From Georgenia soli (lineage in GTDB: Bacteria > Actinomycetota > Actinomycetes > Actinomycetales > Actinomycetaceae): a DNA stretch of 64,000 nt. Location: the NCBI RefSeq assembly GCF_002563695.1, contig NZ_PDJI01000004.1, forward strand, positions 1,798,001 through 1,862,000, read 5' to 3'. The position numbers were made by a program, and so were the translations under genes. Shown piece by piece: positions 8,750 through 16,904 of this stretch. How positions within the stretch are numbered: the first letter of the stretch is position 1; every line of letters begins with the position of its first letter. Under the pieces are notes generated by a model. It saw only the letters and a program-made list of their open reading frames with translations, did no database searches and was not told where the DNA came from.

Positions 8750-9510
8750 ACGACGCCGCCCGCACCACGACGGCGCCCGGTGCCCCCGCGATCGAGATCC
8801 GGAAGCTGCGCAAGAGCTTCGGCGACAACGAGGTCCTGAAGGGCATCGACCTGACCGTCCGGCACGGGGAGGTGGTCTGCGTCGTCGGCCCGTCCGGGTC
8901 CGGCAAGTCCACGCTCCTGCGCTCGGTGAACATGCTCGAGACCCCCTCGGGCGGGGAGATCCTCATCGAGGGGGTCGATGTCCTCGACCCCGACGTGGAC
9001 ATCGACCGCGTCCGGACCCGGATCGGCATGGTGTTCCAGCAGTTCAACCTCTTCCCGCACATGACCGTGATGCGCAACCTCACGATCGCCCAGGAGCGGG
9101 TGCTGCGCCGCTCCCGCACGGAGGCGCAGAAGGTCGCGCGCGACATGCTCGAGAGGGTCGGTCTCGCCGAGAAGGCGGACGCCCACCCCGGTCACCTCTC
9201 CGGCGGCCAGCAGCAGCGCGTGGCCATCGCGCGGTCGCTGTGCATGAACCCGGACATGATGCTGTTCGACGAGCCCACCTCTGCCCTCGACCCCGAGCTC
9301 GTCGGTGAGGTGCTGGAGGTCATGCGGCGGCTCGCCTCCACGGGCATGACGATGATGGTCGTCACCCACGAGATGGGGTTCGCGCGGGAGGTCGGCGACC
9401 GCCTGATCTTCATGGACGACGGCGTCATCGTCGAGGAGGGCGTCCCCGCCGAGATCCTCGCGAACCCGCAGCACGGGCGCACGCAGGCGTTCCTCTCGAA
9501 GGTCCTCTGA
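8746..9510 (+). CDS. Amino-acid ABC transporter ATPase
   Basis: This 254-residue GlnQ/HisP-type ATPase powers uptake. Walker A is GPSGSGKST, the Q-loop [10 protein letters not shown], the signature [15 protein letters not shown], Walker [13 protein letters not shown], and the switch histidine VVTHEMG. The start overlaps the permease stop. It is followed by a repeat array rather than a simple terminator. Confidence 0.95.
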   Translation: MNDAARTTTAPGAPAIEIRKLRKSFGDNEVLKGIDLTVRHGEVVCVVGPSGSGKSTLLRSVNMLETPSGGEILIEGVDVLDPDVDIDRVRTRIGMVFQQFNLFPHMTVMRNLTIAQERVLRRSRTEAQKVARDMLERVGLAEKADAHPGHLSGGQQQRVAIARSLCMNPDMMLFDEPTSALDPELVGEVLEVMRRLASTGMTMMVVTHEMGFAREVGDRLIFMDDGVIVEEGVPAEILANPQHGRTQAFLSKVL

Positions 9511-9537
9511 GGCCCGACTTATTGGGGGGCGCGAGAC

Positions 9538-9670
9538 GTCAACTCCTCCCCGATCTGTCAACTCCTCCACGATCTGTCAACTCCTCCCCGAGAGGTCAAC
9601 TCCTCCCCGAGAGGTCAAGTCCTCCCCGAGAGGTCAACTCCTCCCCGAGAGGTCAACTCCTCCTCGAGGT
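9538..9670. repeat. Tandem array of seven 19-bp units (array 2)
   Basis: Exactly spaced 19-bp units start at 9538, 9557, 9576, 9595, 9614, 9633 and 9652. The consensus is GTCAACTCCTCCCCGAGAG, and an eighth degenerate unit follows. A 76-codon open frame (9522-9752) is made of this repeat and is not a credible gene. The gap 9511-9825 between convergent operons holds only this array and the inverted copies at 9769. Confidence 0.93.
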
Positions 9671-9768
9671 GTCACGAACTCCTCGAGCGATCGCCGGAGG
9701 CGTTCGCCAACTCCCTCACGAACTGAGCGGCCGCCCGTGGGGAAACCTCTGAGGAGAAGAAGACTTCT

Positions 9769-9806
9769 CACGGAGAAGTTGACGCCTCACGGAGAAGTTG
9801 ACGTCT
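9769..9806. repeat. Two inverted copies of the array-2 unit
   Basis: CACGGAGAAGTTGACGCCT and CACGGAGAAGTTGACGTCT are back-to-back 19-bp units. Their reverse complement (core GTCAACTTCTCC) matches the array-2 consensus, so the convergent spacer carries the repeat in both orientations. Confidence 0.8.
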
Positions 9807-9825
9807 CACCGGGCTGGCGGGGGGC

Positions 9826-11304
9826 TCACCGGGCGGGGGCGAAGCGGAGACGGAAGTCGGCCTCGAGCTCCTCGAGCGACCGCCCCGACGTCTCCGGGAT
9901 CATCCGCCGTGCGAAGACGATGGCACCGACGTTGACGACGGCGAAGGCCAGGAACGTCGTCGCCCCGCCGACCGCCGCCACGAGGACGGGGAAGGCGAAA
10001 GAGATGGCGGCGTTGACGCACCAGTGCAGGAAGACAGCGACCCCCATGCCGAGACCGCGCAGCTGCAGCGGGAACACCTCGGACAGCATCACCCAGGTGA
10101 CCGGGGACAGCGCGGCCTGCTGGAACAGCAGGAACACCAGCATGAACGCCAGCACCGCGTAGCTGGCACCGACCGGCGGCACCCCGTCCGCGGTGAGCGC
10201 CGGCTCGACGGCGAGTGCGAACACCCCGCTGAGGGCGAGGAGCGCGACGAGGATGCCGGCCTGGCCCACGAGCAGCATGGTCCGGCGCGGCAGCCGCCGC
10301 ACGATGCGCAGCCCGATCAGCGCGCCGACGACGGAGACGACGCCGTTCGCGATGGTCGCCGTCAGGGCTGCGTCGGTGGCGAGGCCCGTGAGCTCCAGCA
10401 GGAGCGGCGCGTAGTACATGATCGTGTTGACGCCGCTGACCTGCTGGATCACGGCGATGCCGATCCCGACCACCAGCAGGCGGCGCACCCACGGCAGGCG
10501 GAGCTCGCGCCACCCGTACCGTTCCCGGCCCTCCTCCGCGCGGGTCACCGCGACGATCTCCATCAGCTCGCCGAGGCTGTCGTGCCCGGCCGGCCGCGAG
10601 CGCCGCAGGGTGGTCAGCGCCTCGCCGTACCGGGCCCGGGCGGCGTACCAGCGGGACGTCTCGGGCACGAAGTGCACGCCGATCCACAGGGCCACCGCGG
10701 GCACGGACGCGGCGGCGAGCATGTAGCGCCAGGTGTGCGGGCTGTCCACGGTGTTCGCCAGCACGGCGTTCGTCGTGTACGCCAGCAGCTGGCCGGTGAC
10801 GATCATCAGCTGGTCGACCGCCACGTACGTGCCGCGCTTCTCCTTCGGCGCGAGCTCGGCGAGGAACACCGGGACCGTGGACGACGCCCCGCCGACGGCG
10901 AGCCCCAGCACCACCCGCGCCACCACCATGGCGGTCAGCCCGGGGGCCAGGGCCGTGCCCAGGGCACCCACGAGGAAGACGACGGCGAGACCCAGGACGG
11001 TCCGCCGTCGTCCGTGCCGGTCCGCGAGCCGACCGGCGAGCAGAGCGCCGAGGGCGGCGCCGACGAGGAGGGAGGAGGTGACCAGGCCCTCCGCCTGGAC
11101 GGTGAGGTCCAGGCCGCCCTGGTCGGCGGGGCGGGTCATGTAGGGCAGGGCGCCGGCGATGACGCCGGTGTCGTACCCGAAGAGCAGACCGCCGATCGTG
11201 ATCGCGAAGGCCGTGAGCCGCATCCGGAGCGGCCGGACGGGGGCGTCCGCCTCCGGGAGGGCGGCGAGCCGGTCGCGGGTGGTCGCGGACGTCGGCGCGC
11301 TCAA
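9826..11304 (-). CDS. MFS sugar-porter family transporter
   Basis: This ~492-residue, 12-helix symporter of the GLUT/XylE sugar-porter class shows FGYDTGVIAGALPYM in helix 1, LADRHGRRRTVL after helix 2, FVPETSRWYAARAR in the central loop, VSGVNTIMYYAP in helix 7 and IPETSGRSLEELE at the C-terminus. The likely start is TTG 11304, whose TTGA overlaps the stop of the upstream SMR gene. ATG 11223 is the alternative and would leave little before helix 1. A pentose or hexose is the probable substrate. Pairing with an SMR gene is unusual and may be only transcriptional. Confidence 0.85.
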   Translation of the reverse strand: MSAPTSATTRDRLAALPEADAPVRPLRMRLTAFAITIGGLLFGYDTGVIAGALPYMTRPADQGGLDLTVQAEGLVTSSLLVGAALGALLAGRLADRHGRRRTVLGLAVVFLVGALGTALAPGLTAMVVARVVLGLAVGGASSTVPVFLAELAPKEKRGTYVAVDQLMIVTGQLLAYTTNAVLANTVDSPHTWRYMLAAASVPAVALWIGVHFVPETSRWYAARARYGEALTTLRRSRPAGHDSLGELMEIVAVTRAEEGRERYGWRELRLPWVRRLLVVGIGIAVIQQVSGVNTIMYYAPLLLELTGLATDAALTATIANGVVSVVGALIGLRIVRRLPRRTMLLVGQAGILVALLALSGVFALAVEPALTADGVPPVGASYAVLAFMLVFLLFQQAALSPVTWVMLSEVFPLQLRGLGMGVAVFLHWCVNAAISFAFPVLVAAVGGATTFLAFAVVNVGAIVFARRMIPETSGRSLEELEADFRLRFAPAR

Positions 11305-11621
11305 TGGGCACCGCCGAGGTTGAGGATCACCACACCGGCGACGATGAGCCCGATGCCGGCCACCTTGGTCAGTGTCAGCGGCTCCCCGAGGAAGGCCGCA
11401 CCGACCGCGGCGACCGCGGCGGTGCCGAGCCCGGACCACATCGCGTAGGCCACGGAGACGGGGACGGACTTCACGGTCTGGGCGAGGAAGAGGAAGGCGA
11501 CGCCGTAGCAGCCGAGCGTCGCGACGGTCGGCCACAGGCGCGTGAACCCCTCGGTGAACTTGATCAGCGAGGTGCCGACGACCTCTGCCGCGATGGCGAG
11601 GAAAAGGAGGAGGTAGGCCAA
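11301..11621 (-). CDS. SMR-family multidrug efflux protein
   Basis: This 106-residue, four-helix protein of the small multidrug resistance family (EmrE/QacE/SugE) has the membrane-embedded Glu13 in AAEVVGTSLIK, which binds protons and cationic drugs or guanidinium. YAMWSGLGTAAVAAVG and GLIVAGVVILNL are typical of helices 3 and 4. It is the first gene of a two-gene unit with the MFS porter. I looked for a guanidine riboswitch in the leader and could not recognise one. Confidence 0.9.
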   Translation of the reverse strand: MAYLLLFLAIAAEVVGTSLIKFTEGFTRLWPTVATLGCYGVAFLFLAQTVKSVPVSVAYAMWSGLGTAAVAAVGAAFLGEPLTLTKVAGIGLIVAGVVILNLGGAH

Positions 11622-11810
11622 GGCGGCAGCCTTTCTGGGGTGAGAGGGTCCCGGTCATTCGAACCGGCCTGCGCCGGTCGCCGCAACTTCCGGGGCGCGG
11701 CAGCGGCTTTCCGGCCGTCTCCGCCTGCTCACCGGGTGCGGTGGGTCACAACTACGGACACACTGTGCCCACCAGACCCGCACCGTCGGGTCGTGACGAG
11801 AGGAGCCGGC

Positions 11811-12041
11811 ATGGGGATCGGTGGAGGAATCTTCCTCATCGTGATCGGGGCGATCCTGGCCTTCGCGGTGTCCGACGTGATCGAGGGCGTCGACCTGTCG
11901 ATGATCGGGTACATCTGCATGGGTGCGGGAGTGATCGCGCTCGTGATCGCGCTGATCATGCACAGCCAGCGCACGAACACCACCCACACCGAGCGCGTCG
12001 AGCGCCGGGACGAGCGCCACATCCACGGTGACGGCGTCTGA
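11811..12041 (+). CDS. DUF6458-type small membrane protein
   Basis: This 76-residue protein has two transmembrane helices (MGIGGGIFLIVIGAILAFAV and MIGYICMGAGVIALVIALI) and a charged His/Arg/Glu-rich tail. The N-terminal GIGGGIFLI..GAILAFAV pattern is the hallmark of a small actinobacterial family. AGGAG at 11801 sets the ATG. The function is unknown. It is divergent from the SMR gene and is followed by a strong terminator. Confidence 0.82.
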   Translation: MGIGGGIFLIVIGAILAFAVSDVIEGVDLSMIGYICMGAGVIALVIALIMHSQRTNTTHTERVERRDERHIHGDGV

Positions 12042-12072
12042 CCTCAGCGGCTCCTCCGCAGCTGGCACACGT

Positions 12073-12102
12073 GCAGCCGGCGACCTCCGGGTCGCCGGCT
12101 GC
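12073..12102 (+). terminator. Hairpin terminator after the DUF6458 gene
   Basis: A perfect 13-bp stem GCAGCCGGCGACC (12073-12085) pairs with 12090-12102 around a TCCG tetraloop. No long T-tract follows, which is common at high GC. Confidence 0.78.
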
Positions 12103-12174
12103 AACGCGTAGGAGAGCCCGCGCAGTCTGTTGCTGCACCAGCAGGGCCGCGTCGCCGTCGCCGCGCCCTCCGGC

Positions 12175-12187
12175 TAGCGTGTGACTC
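12175..12187 (+). promoter_or_regulatory. -10 box and leaderless start of the App1 gene
   Basis: TAGCGT at 12175-12180 is followed by exactly 7 nt and the ATG at 12188. No ribosome-binding site is present, so the mRNA probably starts at the initiation codon. Confidence 0.6.
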
Positions 12188-13288
12188 ATGGGACTGTCCC
12201 GCATCGCCGCCTCCGTCGAGGACGTCATCAACCGCCGCAGCGTCGTCTACCTGAAGAACCGGGGCTGGCGCCCGCGCACGATCGGGCTGATCGGCTACGG
12301 CTCCGTCCAGAGCCTGCACGTGCTCGGGCGCGTGATCATGGCCGACCCGGAGACGGCGGAGGACCCGGACGCGCTCGAGGAGGTGGCGCCGGTCGGGCCG
12401 ATCAACGTGGCGGCCGAGGCCCAGCGCGGGTGGCGGTCCTTCTTCACCGCCCAGGTGGGCTTCCTGCCCGTGACGGTGCACGCCAACGGCCAGTCCATCC
12501 AGAGCATGACGGACCGCGGCGGCTACATCGACGTGATGGTGCGCGACCACGGGCTCGAGCCCGGCTGGCACGAGGTGACCATCGAGGCCAAGGCCGCCGA
12601 GCCGGTGAGGGCCAGGGTGCTGGTCGTCGACCCGAGCGTGCGCGCCGGCATCGTCTCCGACATCGACGACACGATCATGGTCACGATGCTGCCGCGCGCC
12701 CTCATCGCCGCGTGGAACACGTTCGTGCGCCACACCTCCACCCGCAAGCCCGTGCCAGGCATGGCGGAGCTGTACAAGGATCTCCTCGCCAAGCACCCGA
12801 ACGCGCCGATCTTCTACCTCTCCACCGGCGCGTGGAACACGGTGCCGACGCTGCGGCGGTTCATGCACCAGCACGGCTACCCCGAGGGGCCGATGCTCAT
12901 GACCGACTGGGGGCCGACGCCGACGGGCTTCTTCCGCTCCGGCATCGAGCACAAGCGCACCCAGCTGCGGAACCTGCTGATCACGTTCCCGGAGATCAAC
13001 TGGCTGCTCGTCGGCGACGACGGTCAGCACGACCCGATGATCTACGACGAGCTGGCCCGGGAGCACCCGCGGCACGTCGCCGCCATCGCGATCCGGCAGC
13101 TCTCCCCGGCCGAGCAGGTGCTGGCGCACGGCACGCCCGAGGCCATTGAGGAACCGCCCGCCCTGCGCAACGCCACCGCCGAGCACGGGGTGCCGACCGT
13201 GCAGGGCCGCGACGGTCACGCCCTGGCCACCGTGCTGCCCGAGGTGGTCGCGGAGCGGGACGAGGCGCTGGTGGCGCTCGGCGACTGA
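12188..13288 (+). CDS. App1-family phosphatase-domain protein (DUF2183)
   Basis: This 366-residue cytoplasmic protein is related to yeast phosphatidate phosphatase App1. The HAD-like catalytic motif is DIDDT (Asp158, Asp160, Thr162), followed by FYLSTGAWN, SGIEHKRTQLRNLL and LLVGDDGQHDP, matching the conserved core. The ~155 residues before it form the usual N-terminal beta-rich region (GWRSFFTAQVGFLPV). Bacterial members are poorly studied and the phosphatidate substrate is inferred from yeast. A -10 box lies 7 nt upstream and no ribosome site is visible. Confidence 0.85.
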   Translation: MGLSRIAASVEDVINRRSVVYLKNRGWRPRTIGLIGYGSVQSLHVLGRVIMADPETAEDPDALEEVAPVGPINVAAEAQRGWRSFFTAQVGFLPVTVHANGQSIQSMTDRGGYIDVMVRDHGLEPGWHEVTIEAKAAEPVRARVLVVDPSVRAGIVSDIDDTIMVTMLPRALIAAWNTFVRHTSTRKPVPGMAELYKDLLAKHPNAPIFYLSTGAWNTVPTLRRFMHQHGYPEGPMLMTDWGPTPTGFFRSGIEHKRTQLRNLLITFPEINWLLVGDDGQHDPMIYDELAREHPRHVAAIAIRQLSPAEQVLAHGTPEAIEEPPALRNATAEHGVPTVQGRDGHALATVLPEVVAERDEALVALGD

Positions 13289-13352
13289 GCGCTGCCACGC
13301 CCTCAAGGCCGCCCCGACCGCCGTCGCCAGGCTGCGCCTCTGACGAGATGGC

Positions 13353-13390
13353 CGTTCTGGTCAGAAATCGCCTCTGAACTCGCCAGAACG
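13353..13390. repeat. Inverted repeat between convergent genes
   Basis: CGTTCTGG (13353-13360) pairs with CCAGAACG (13383-13390) across 22 nt. It lies between the App1 gene and the convergent wall-hydrolase gene and may act as a weak bidirectional terminator. A direct repeat CGCCTCTGA also occurs at 13335 and 13369. Confidence 0.5.
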
Positions 13391-13473
13391 ACAACCTCGT
13401 CGTCGGGAATGAGGACTGCGAGGCCATGCCGGGCCGGGCCCAGCCGCGTCGGGCCACCGACCGACGTCGGACG

Positions 13474-14544
13474 TCACGCCGGCGAGACCACCCGCGTGCC
13501 GGGCAGCGCGACGCCCCGCGCCGCGAGAAAGGCGATCGGGTCCACCGGGGTGCCGTTGACGCGCACCTCGAAGTGCAGGTGCGGCCCGGTGGAGTTGCCG
13601 GACGAGCCCACCCGCGCGATCTGCTGCCCGGCGGTGACCGTGTCCCCCACCCGCACGAGGATGCCGTTCGGCCAGGGGTGGACGTACCGGGTCTGCACCC
13701 CGCCGCCGTGGTCGACCGCCACCATGTACCCGGAGTTCCCGCCCGAGGACGGCCCCGCGATGACGACGACGCCGTCGGCCGCCGCGTAGATCGGGTGCCC
13801 GTCCACGGCGGCCAGGTCGGCCCCCGCGTGCAGGGTGCGGACCCCGCTGATGGGGTGCACCCGGTACCCGAACGCCGAGGTGTACCGGACGTTGCCGAGG
13901 ATCGGGGAGGTCCAGCCCTCGGCGGTGACCGCGCCGGCACTGAGGGCGCTGCACGGGCTGGGCCCGGCCGCGGCGGCGATCGCGTCGAGGTTCTCCCCGG
14001 CCAGCGCGTCCACGACCGTCACCGCGTCCCGCCAGTACTTCTCGTAGTGGTACGGGTCCGCGTTGCCCTGCACGCGGTGCGCCACGATGGTCGGCGGCTG
14101 CGTGGTGCGGTCCGTGAGCGTGGCGAGCCTGCGGAAGAACATCGTCGCCGAGGCGGTGGGGTCCATGCGCTGCTCGAGGGTGCCCCAGGCACCGTTGTCC
14201 CGCTGCTGGAACAGGCCGCGCGAGTCCGGCCCCGCCTCGTCGCCGTGGTCGAGCACCTCCAGCCCGGACTCCCCCATCGCGGTCATGACCCCGATGGTCT
14301 GGTCGCGCACGGACAGCCCGAGGTCCGCGCCGGCGTTGATGATCGCGGCGGCGTTCGCCAGCTGCACGCCGCTGTAGCCGTTCACCTCTGCGTCTGGCTC
14401 CCCGGCGAGCGCGACCCGCACCCCCGGGCCGTCCACGTTGCACGTGTCCAGCCGGTCCTCGGCGTCGATGAGCAGGACGAGCGTCAGCGCACCGCCGACG
14501 ACCGAGGCGAGCACGAGGACCAGCGCGATCACAAGGCGGCGCAC
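13474..14544 (-). CDS. Two-domain cell-wall hydrolase of the T4SS island (lytic-transglycosylase-like + M23)
   Basis: This 356-residue protein has an N-terminal membrane anchor (residues 4-26). A helical region at ~58-140 has Glu92 in VMTAMGESGLEVL and DSRGLFQQRD, resembling the lysozyme-like domain of conjugation-associated hydrolases. A C-terminal M23 endopeptidase domain has zinc ligands His239 and Asp243 (LHAGADLA) and the HLH motif at 322-324. It would locally open peptidoglycan for the secretion apparatus, as VirB1 does. The start is GTG, one base after the lipoprotein stop. It is transcribed divergently from the core genes. Confidence 0.85.
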   Translation of the reverse strand: MRRLVIALVLVLASVVGGALTLVLLIDAEDRLDTCNVDGPGVRVALAGEPDAEVNGYSGVQLANAAAIINAGADLGLSVRDQTIGVMTAMGESGLEVLDHGDEAGPDSRGLFQQRDNGAWGTLEQRMDPTASATMFFRRLATLTDRTTQPPTIVAHRVQGNADPYHYEKYWRDAVTVVDALAGENLDAIAAAAGPSPCSALSAGAVTAEGWTSPILGNVRYTSAFGYRVHPISGVRTLHAGADLAAVDGHPIYAAADGVVVIAGPSSGGNSGYMVAVDHGGGVQTRYVHPWPNGILVRVGDTVTAGQQIARVGSSGNSTGPHLHFEVRVNGTPVDPIAFLAARGVALPGTRVVSPA

Positions 14545-14545
14545 G

Positions 14546-15109
14546 TCAGGCCTGCCCCTCGGGCGGCACGATCCGCTCCACCAGCCACGGCGTCGGGCCG
14601 TCCTGGCGCGAGAGCAGCACCTGCACCGTGCCCGCGTCGGTGCCGACGTCCACGCGGGCGAGGTAGACGCTCGGCTCCTCGACCACCTTCGGCTCGCCCG
14701 TCACCTTGCGCGCGACGATCGAGGCCGGCTGCAGCCACTGGTAGTCCTGCCGCGCCGTCGGCGTGAGGTACACGGACAGCTCGTCGAACCACCGGGCCGC
14801 CGGGAGGTCGGGTCGGGCCCACGCCCGCACGGCGTCCTGGGCCACCCGGCGCGCCTGCGCCCGGGACGCGTCGTCCCACACCGGGGCCGGCGCCGCGGTG
14901 ACCGGCGCGTCCGGCTCGTCCATCGGCTCGCCCGTGGGGGTGGGCGGCACCGGGACGGACGACGGCGAGGGCGCCCCGCTCGTCGCCGTCGGCCCGGGCC
15001 GCGGCTCGGGCGAGGGCCCAGGTCCGGGGCCCGTGCACGCGGCCAGCACGCAGCCCAGCACCAGTGCTGCGGCCCCGCGCCGGACCGCACCGGCAGGACC
15101 TGCGCGCAT
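14546..15109 (-). CDS. Lipoprotein of the T4SS-like island
   Basis: This 187-residue protein has a signal peptide with lipobox VLAAC at about residue 23, then a ~45-residue Pro/Ser/Thr-rich spacer, then a ~110-residue domain (DDASRAQARRVAQDAVRAWA ... WLVERIVPP) with the helix-then-sheet pattern of NTF2/Mce-associated-like folds. GGAGG lies 5 nt before ATG 15109. It forms a two-gene operon with the wall hydrolase. I do not recognise a named family; an outer-face scaffold role is inferred from context only. Confidence 0.7.
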   Translation of the reverse strand: MRAGPAGAVRRGAAALVLGCVLAACTGPGPGPSPEPRPGPTATSGAPSPSSVPVPPTPTGEPMDEPDAPVTAAPAPVWDDASRAQARRVAQDAVRAWARPDLPAARWFDELSVYLTPTARQDYQWLQPASIVARKVTGEPKVVEEPSVYLARVDVGTDAGTVQVLLSRQDGPTPWLVERIVPPEGQA

Positions 15110-15265
15110 GAGACCTCCGTCCCGGCTCCACGGCGCCCGACGGGCGCGGGGCTCGCACACCCTGTATTGGTGGTGTCAACTAGGTCACCATGATCACGTA
15201 GGGACTGCATGATGGTGGTCCGATCAGGACCGTCCTCGGACGCAAACCCCCGAAGGGGCGCTCAG

Positions 15266-15832
15266 ATGGGCAACCATCCACGGCTGAAGAGCCGCGACGA
15301 CGTCGTCGCCGGCGACCGCTTCCTCGTGCCCACCGGCCCGGCGACGCCGCAGCGTGGCGTGCCGGTGCCCGAGAACGCGCTGCCGGCGCGTGTCCGCACC
15401 GAGCGGGCGGCGCCCTGGTGGTTCGGCACGCACGGCGGCGCGGGCGAGTCCACCCTCGCGGCGCTGGTGACCGGTTCGCGGGCGGCGGGCCACGCGTGGC
15501 CGCTCCCGCGCGACGTCAACGACCCCCAGCCCGTGGTCCTCGTGGCCCGCACCAGCGCACGGGGCCTGGAGAGCGCCCGCGTCGCCGCCACGCAGTGGGC
15601 CGCCGGTGACGTGCTCGGCGTCGACCTGCTCGGCCTCGTGCTCATGGCGGACGCCCCCGGCCGGCTCCCCCGGGCCCTGCGCGACCTCGCCCAGCTCGTT
15701 GGCGGCGGGGTGCCCCGGGTGTGGACGGTGCCGTGGGTCGAGGCGTGGCGGTCCGGCGACGACGTCGTGCCGCACGCGGTCGGCGTGCTGCGCCGCGACC
15801 TCACCACGCTCCTGCCCGACGGGGAGGCCTGA
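15266..15832 (+). CDS. DUF6668-type protein with degenerate ParA-like P-loop
   Basis: This 188-residue cytoplasmic protein carries WWFGTHGGAGESTLAALV (residues 51-68), which aligns with the deviant Walker A of ParA/MinD ATPases but has Glu61 where the catalytic Lys belongs. Later segments (VVLVARTSARGLESARVAA, DLLGLVLMADAPGRLP) have the strand-helix alternation of that fold. The family recurs beside SCO6880-type genes. ATG 15266 is preferred because GAAGGGG lies upstream. Nucleotide hydrolysis is doubtful; binding or a scaffold role is possible. Confidence 0.68.
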   Translation: MGNHPRLKSRDDVVAGDRFLVPTGPATPQRGVPVPENALPARVRTERAAPWWFGTHGGAGESTLAALVTGSRAAGHAWPLPRDVNDPQPVVLVARTSARGLESARVAATQWAAGDVLGVDLLGLVLMADAPGRLPRALRDLAQLVGGGVPRVWTVPWVEAWRSGDDVVPHAVGVLRRDLTTLLPDGEA

Positions 15833-15833
15833 C

Positions 15834-16127
15834 GTGCTCGGTCCCGTCGTCGGCGCACTCAGCACCGCCACGCTCACCCTCACCAACGTGCCCGACCCGG
15901 GCCAGGGCGAGGCGCCCCCCGGCATGGAGGGGTTCCTCCAGCTGCTGTCGTGGACCAAGTGGATCGCCCTGGGCATCTGCGTGCTCGGCCTCATGGTCGC
16001 CGGCGCCCTCATGGCGATCAACGCCCGGCGCGGCGAGGGCGGCGAGCACCTGGGCCGCATCGGCATGGCGCTCGCGGGGGTGGTCGTCATCTCCGGTGCC
16101 TACTTCGTCGTCGGCGCGCTGGCGTAG
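15834..16127 (+). CDS. VirB2/TrbC pilin-like small membrane protein
   Basis: This 97-residue protein, starting at GTG one base after the previous stop, has a short N-terminal segment, a Pro/Gly-rich region, and two hydrophobic helices (~44-62 and ~74-96) joined by a basic/glycine loop ARRGEGGEHLGR. That two-helix hairpin is the layout of VirB2/TrbC pilins. No clear signal-peptidase site is visible. Residues 43-97 align without gaps to residues 97-151 of the VirB6-like protein encoded at 16905 (30 of 55 identical by eye). The pilin role is inferred from topology and gene order. Confidence 0.65.
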   Translation: MLGPVVGALSTATLTLTNVPDPGQGEAPPGMEGFLQLLSWTKWIALGICVLGLMVAGALMAINARRGEGGEHLGRIGMALAGVVVISGAYFVVGALA

Positions 16128-16136
16128 GGAGCGGAC

Positions 16137-16904
16137 GTGCCGGCGGACGAGGGGCGCAGCGCGTGGACGCGCCCCGCGTTCGTGGGCTCCGCCGTGCTGC
16201 TCCTGGCCCTGCTGATCCTCGTCGTCTGGCTGCTCGCGCGCGGCGACGGCGCCCCGGCCGACCCGGGCACCGCCGCGCCCGGGTCGGCCACGGCTGCGCC
16301 GTCGGCAGGCCGAGAGAGCCCCACCACCGGACCCACCGGGACCGCCCGGGCAGCCCCGGGGCGGTCGGTCTGCGGGCTGACCGAGGAGGCCGACTCCGGC
16401 ACGCTCACCCGGGCGCCGGCGGCGACGTGGCAGCTCGTGGGCACGGTGGCCGCGCCCTCGGTCGAGGGCCAGGGCCCGGGCGAGGACGACGACGGCCTCC
16501 GCACCTGCTACGCGCGCACCCCCACCGGGGCGCTGCTGGCCGCCGCGAACGTGGCCGCCATGGGCTCCTCCCCCCAGCTGATCGGCCGGATGACCGAGGA
16601 GATGACCGCCGAGGGACCCGGCCGCGACGCCGCCCTGAAGTACCTCGAGGCCGGCGCCGCCCCCGAGATCCCCACCGGGGTGCGTTACCAGATCCGCGGC
16701 TTCCGGCTCCTCGACTACACCGGCACCGAGGCGTCGGTGGACCTGGCGCTGGGCGTCGACGGCGGCCTGACGGGCAGCTTCGTGCTGGACCTGCGCTGGG
16801 AGGACGGCGACTGGAAGGTCGTCCTCACCGACGACGGCGGCCTCGGCAGCCTGCCCGCACCCGTGCCGGACCTGACCGGCTACACCCTGTGGTCGGGGGC
16901 GTAG
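16137..16904 (+). CDS. Single-pass membrane protein of the T4SS-like island
   Basis: This 255-residue protein has a short basic N-terminus, one transmembrane helix (~13-35, VLLLALLILVVWLLA), a Ser/Thr/Pro/Ala spacer (~36-75), and an extracytoplasmic domain (~75-255) with two cysteines and a beta-rich end (SFVLDLRWEDGDWKVVLTDD) typical of NTF2-like folds. VirB8/TrbF-type proteins share this topology, so a VirB8-like scaffold role is plausible but not shown by clear similarity. The start is GTG 16137 and the gene abuts the channel gene. Confidence 0.65.
   Translation: MPADEGRSAWTRPAFVGSAVLLLALLILVVWLLARGDGAPADPGTAAPGSATAAPSAGRESPTTGPTGTARAAPGRSVCGLTEEADSGTLTRAPAATWQLVGTVAAPSVEGQGPGEDDDGLRTCYARTPTGALLAAANVAAMGSSPQLIGRMTEEMTAEGPGRDAALKYLEAGAAPEIPTGVRYQIRGFRLLDYTGTEASVDLALGVDGGLTGSFVLDLRWEDGDWKVVLTDDGGLGSLPAPVPDLTGYTLWSGA

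Noticed and set aside
9522..9752. 76-codon open frame with repeated SSPRGQLLPE-like sequence
   Set aside because: It is a direct translation of the 19-bp tandem array, has no ribosome site, and the period is not a multiple of three.
11650..11690. A tRNA-like T-arm (GGTTCGAAT) on the minus strand
   Set aside because: The stem that would flank a canonical TTCGAAT loop does not pair, and no anticodon or acceptor arm precedes it. It is only a short hairpin in the SMR leader.
11622..11810. Possible guanidine riboswitch ahead of the SMR gene
   Set aside because: SMR genes often carry one, but I could not find the conserved guanidine-I, -II or -III core strings in the leader.
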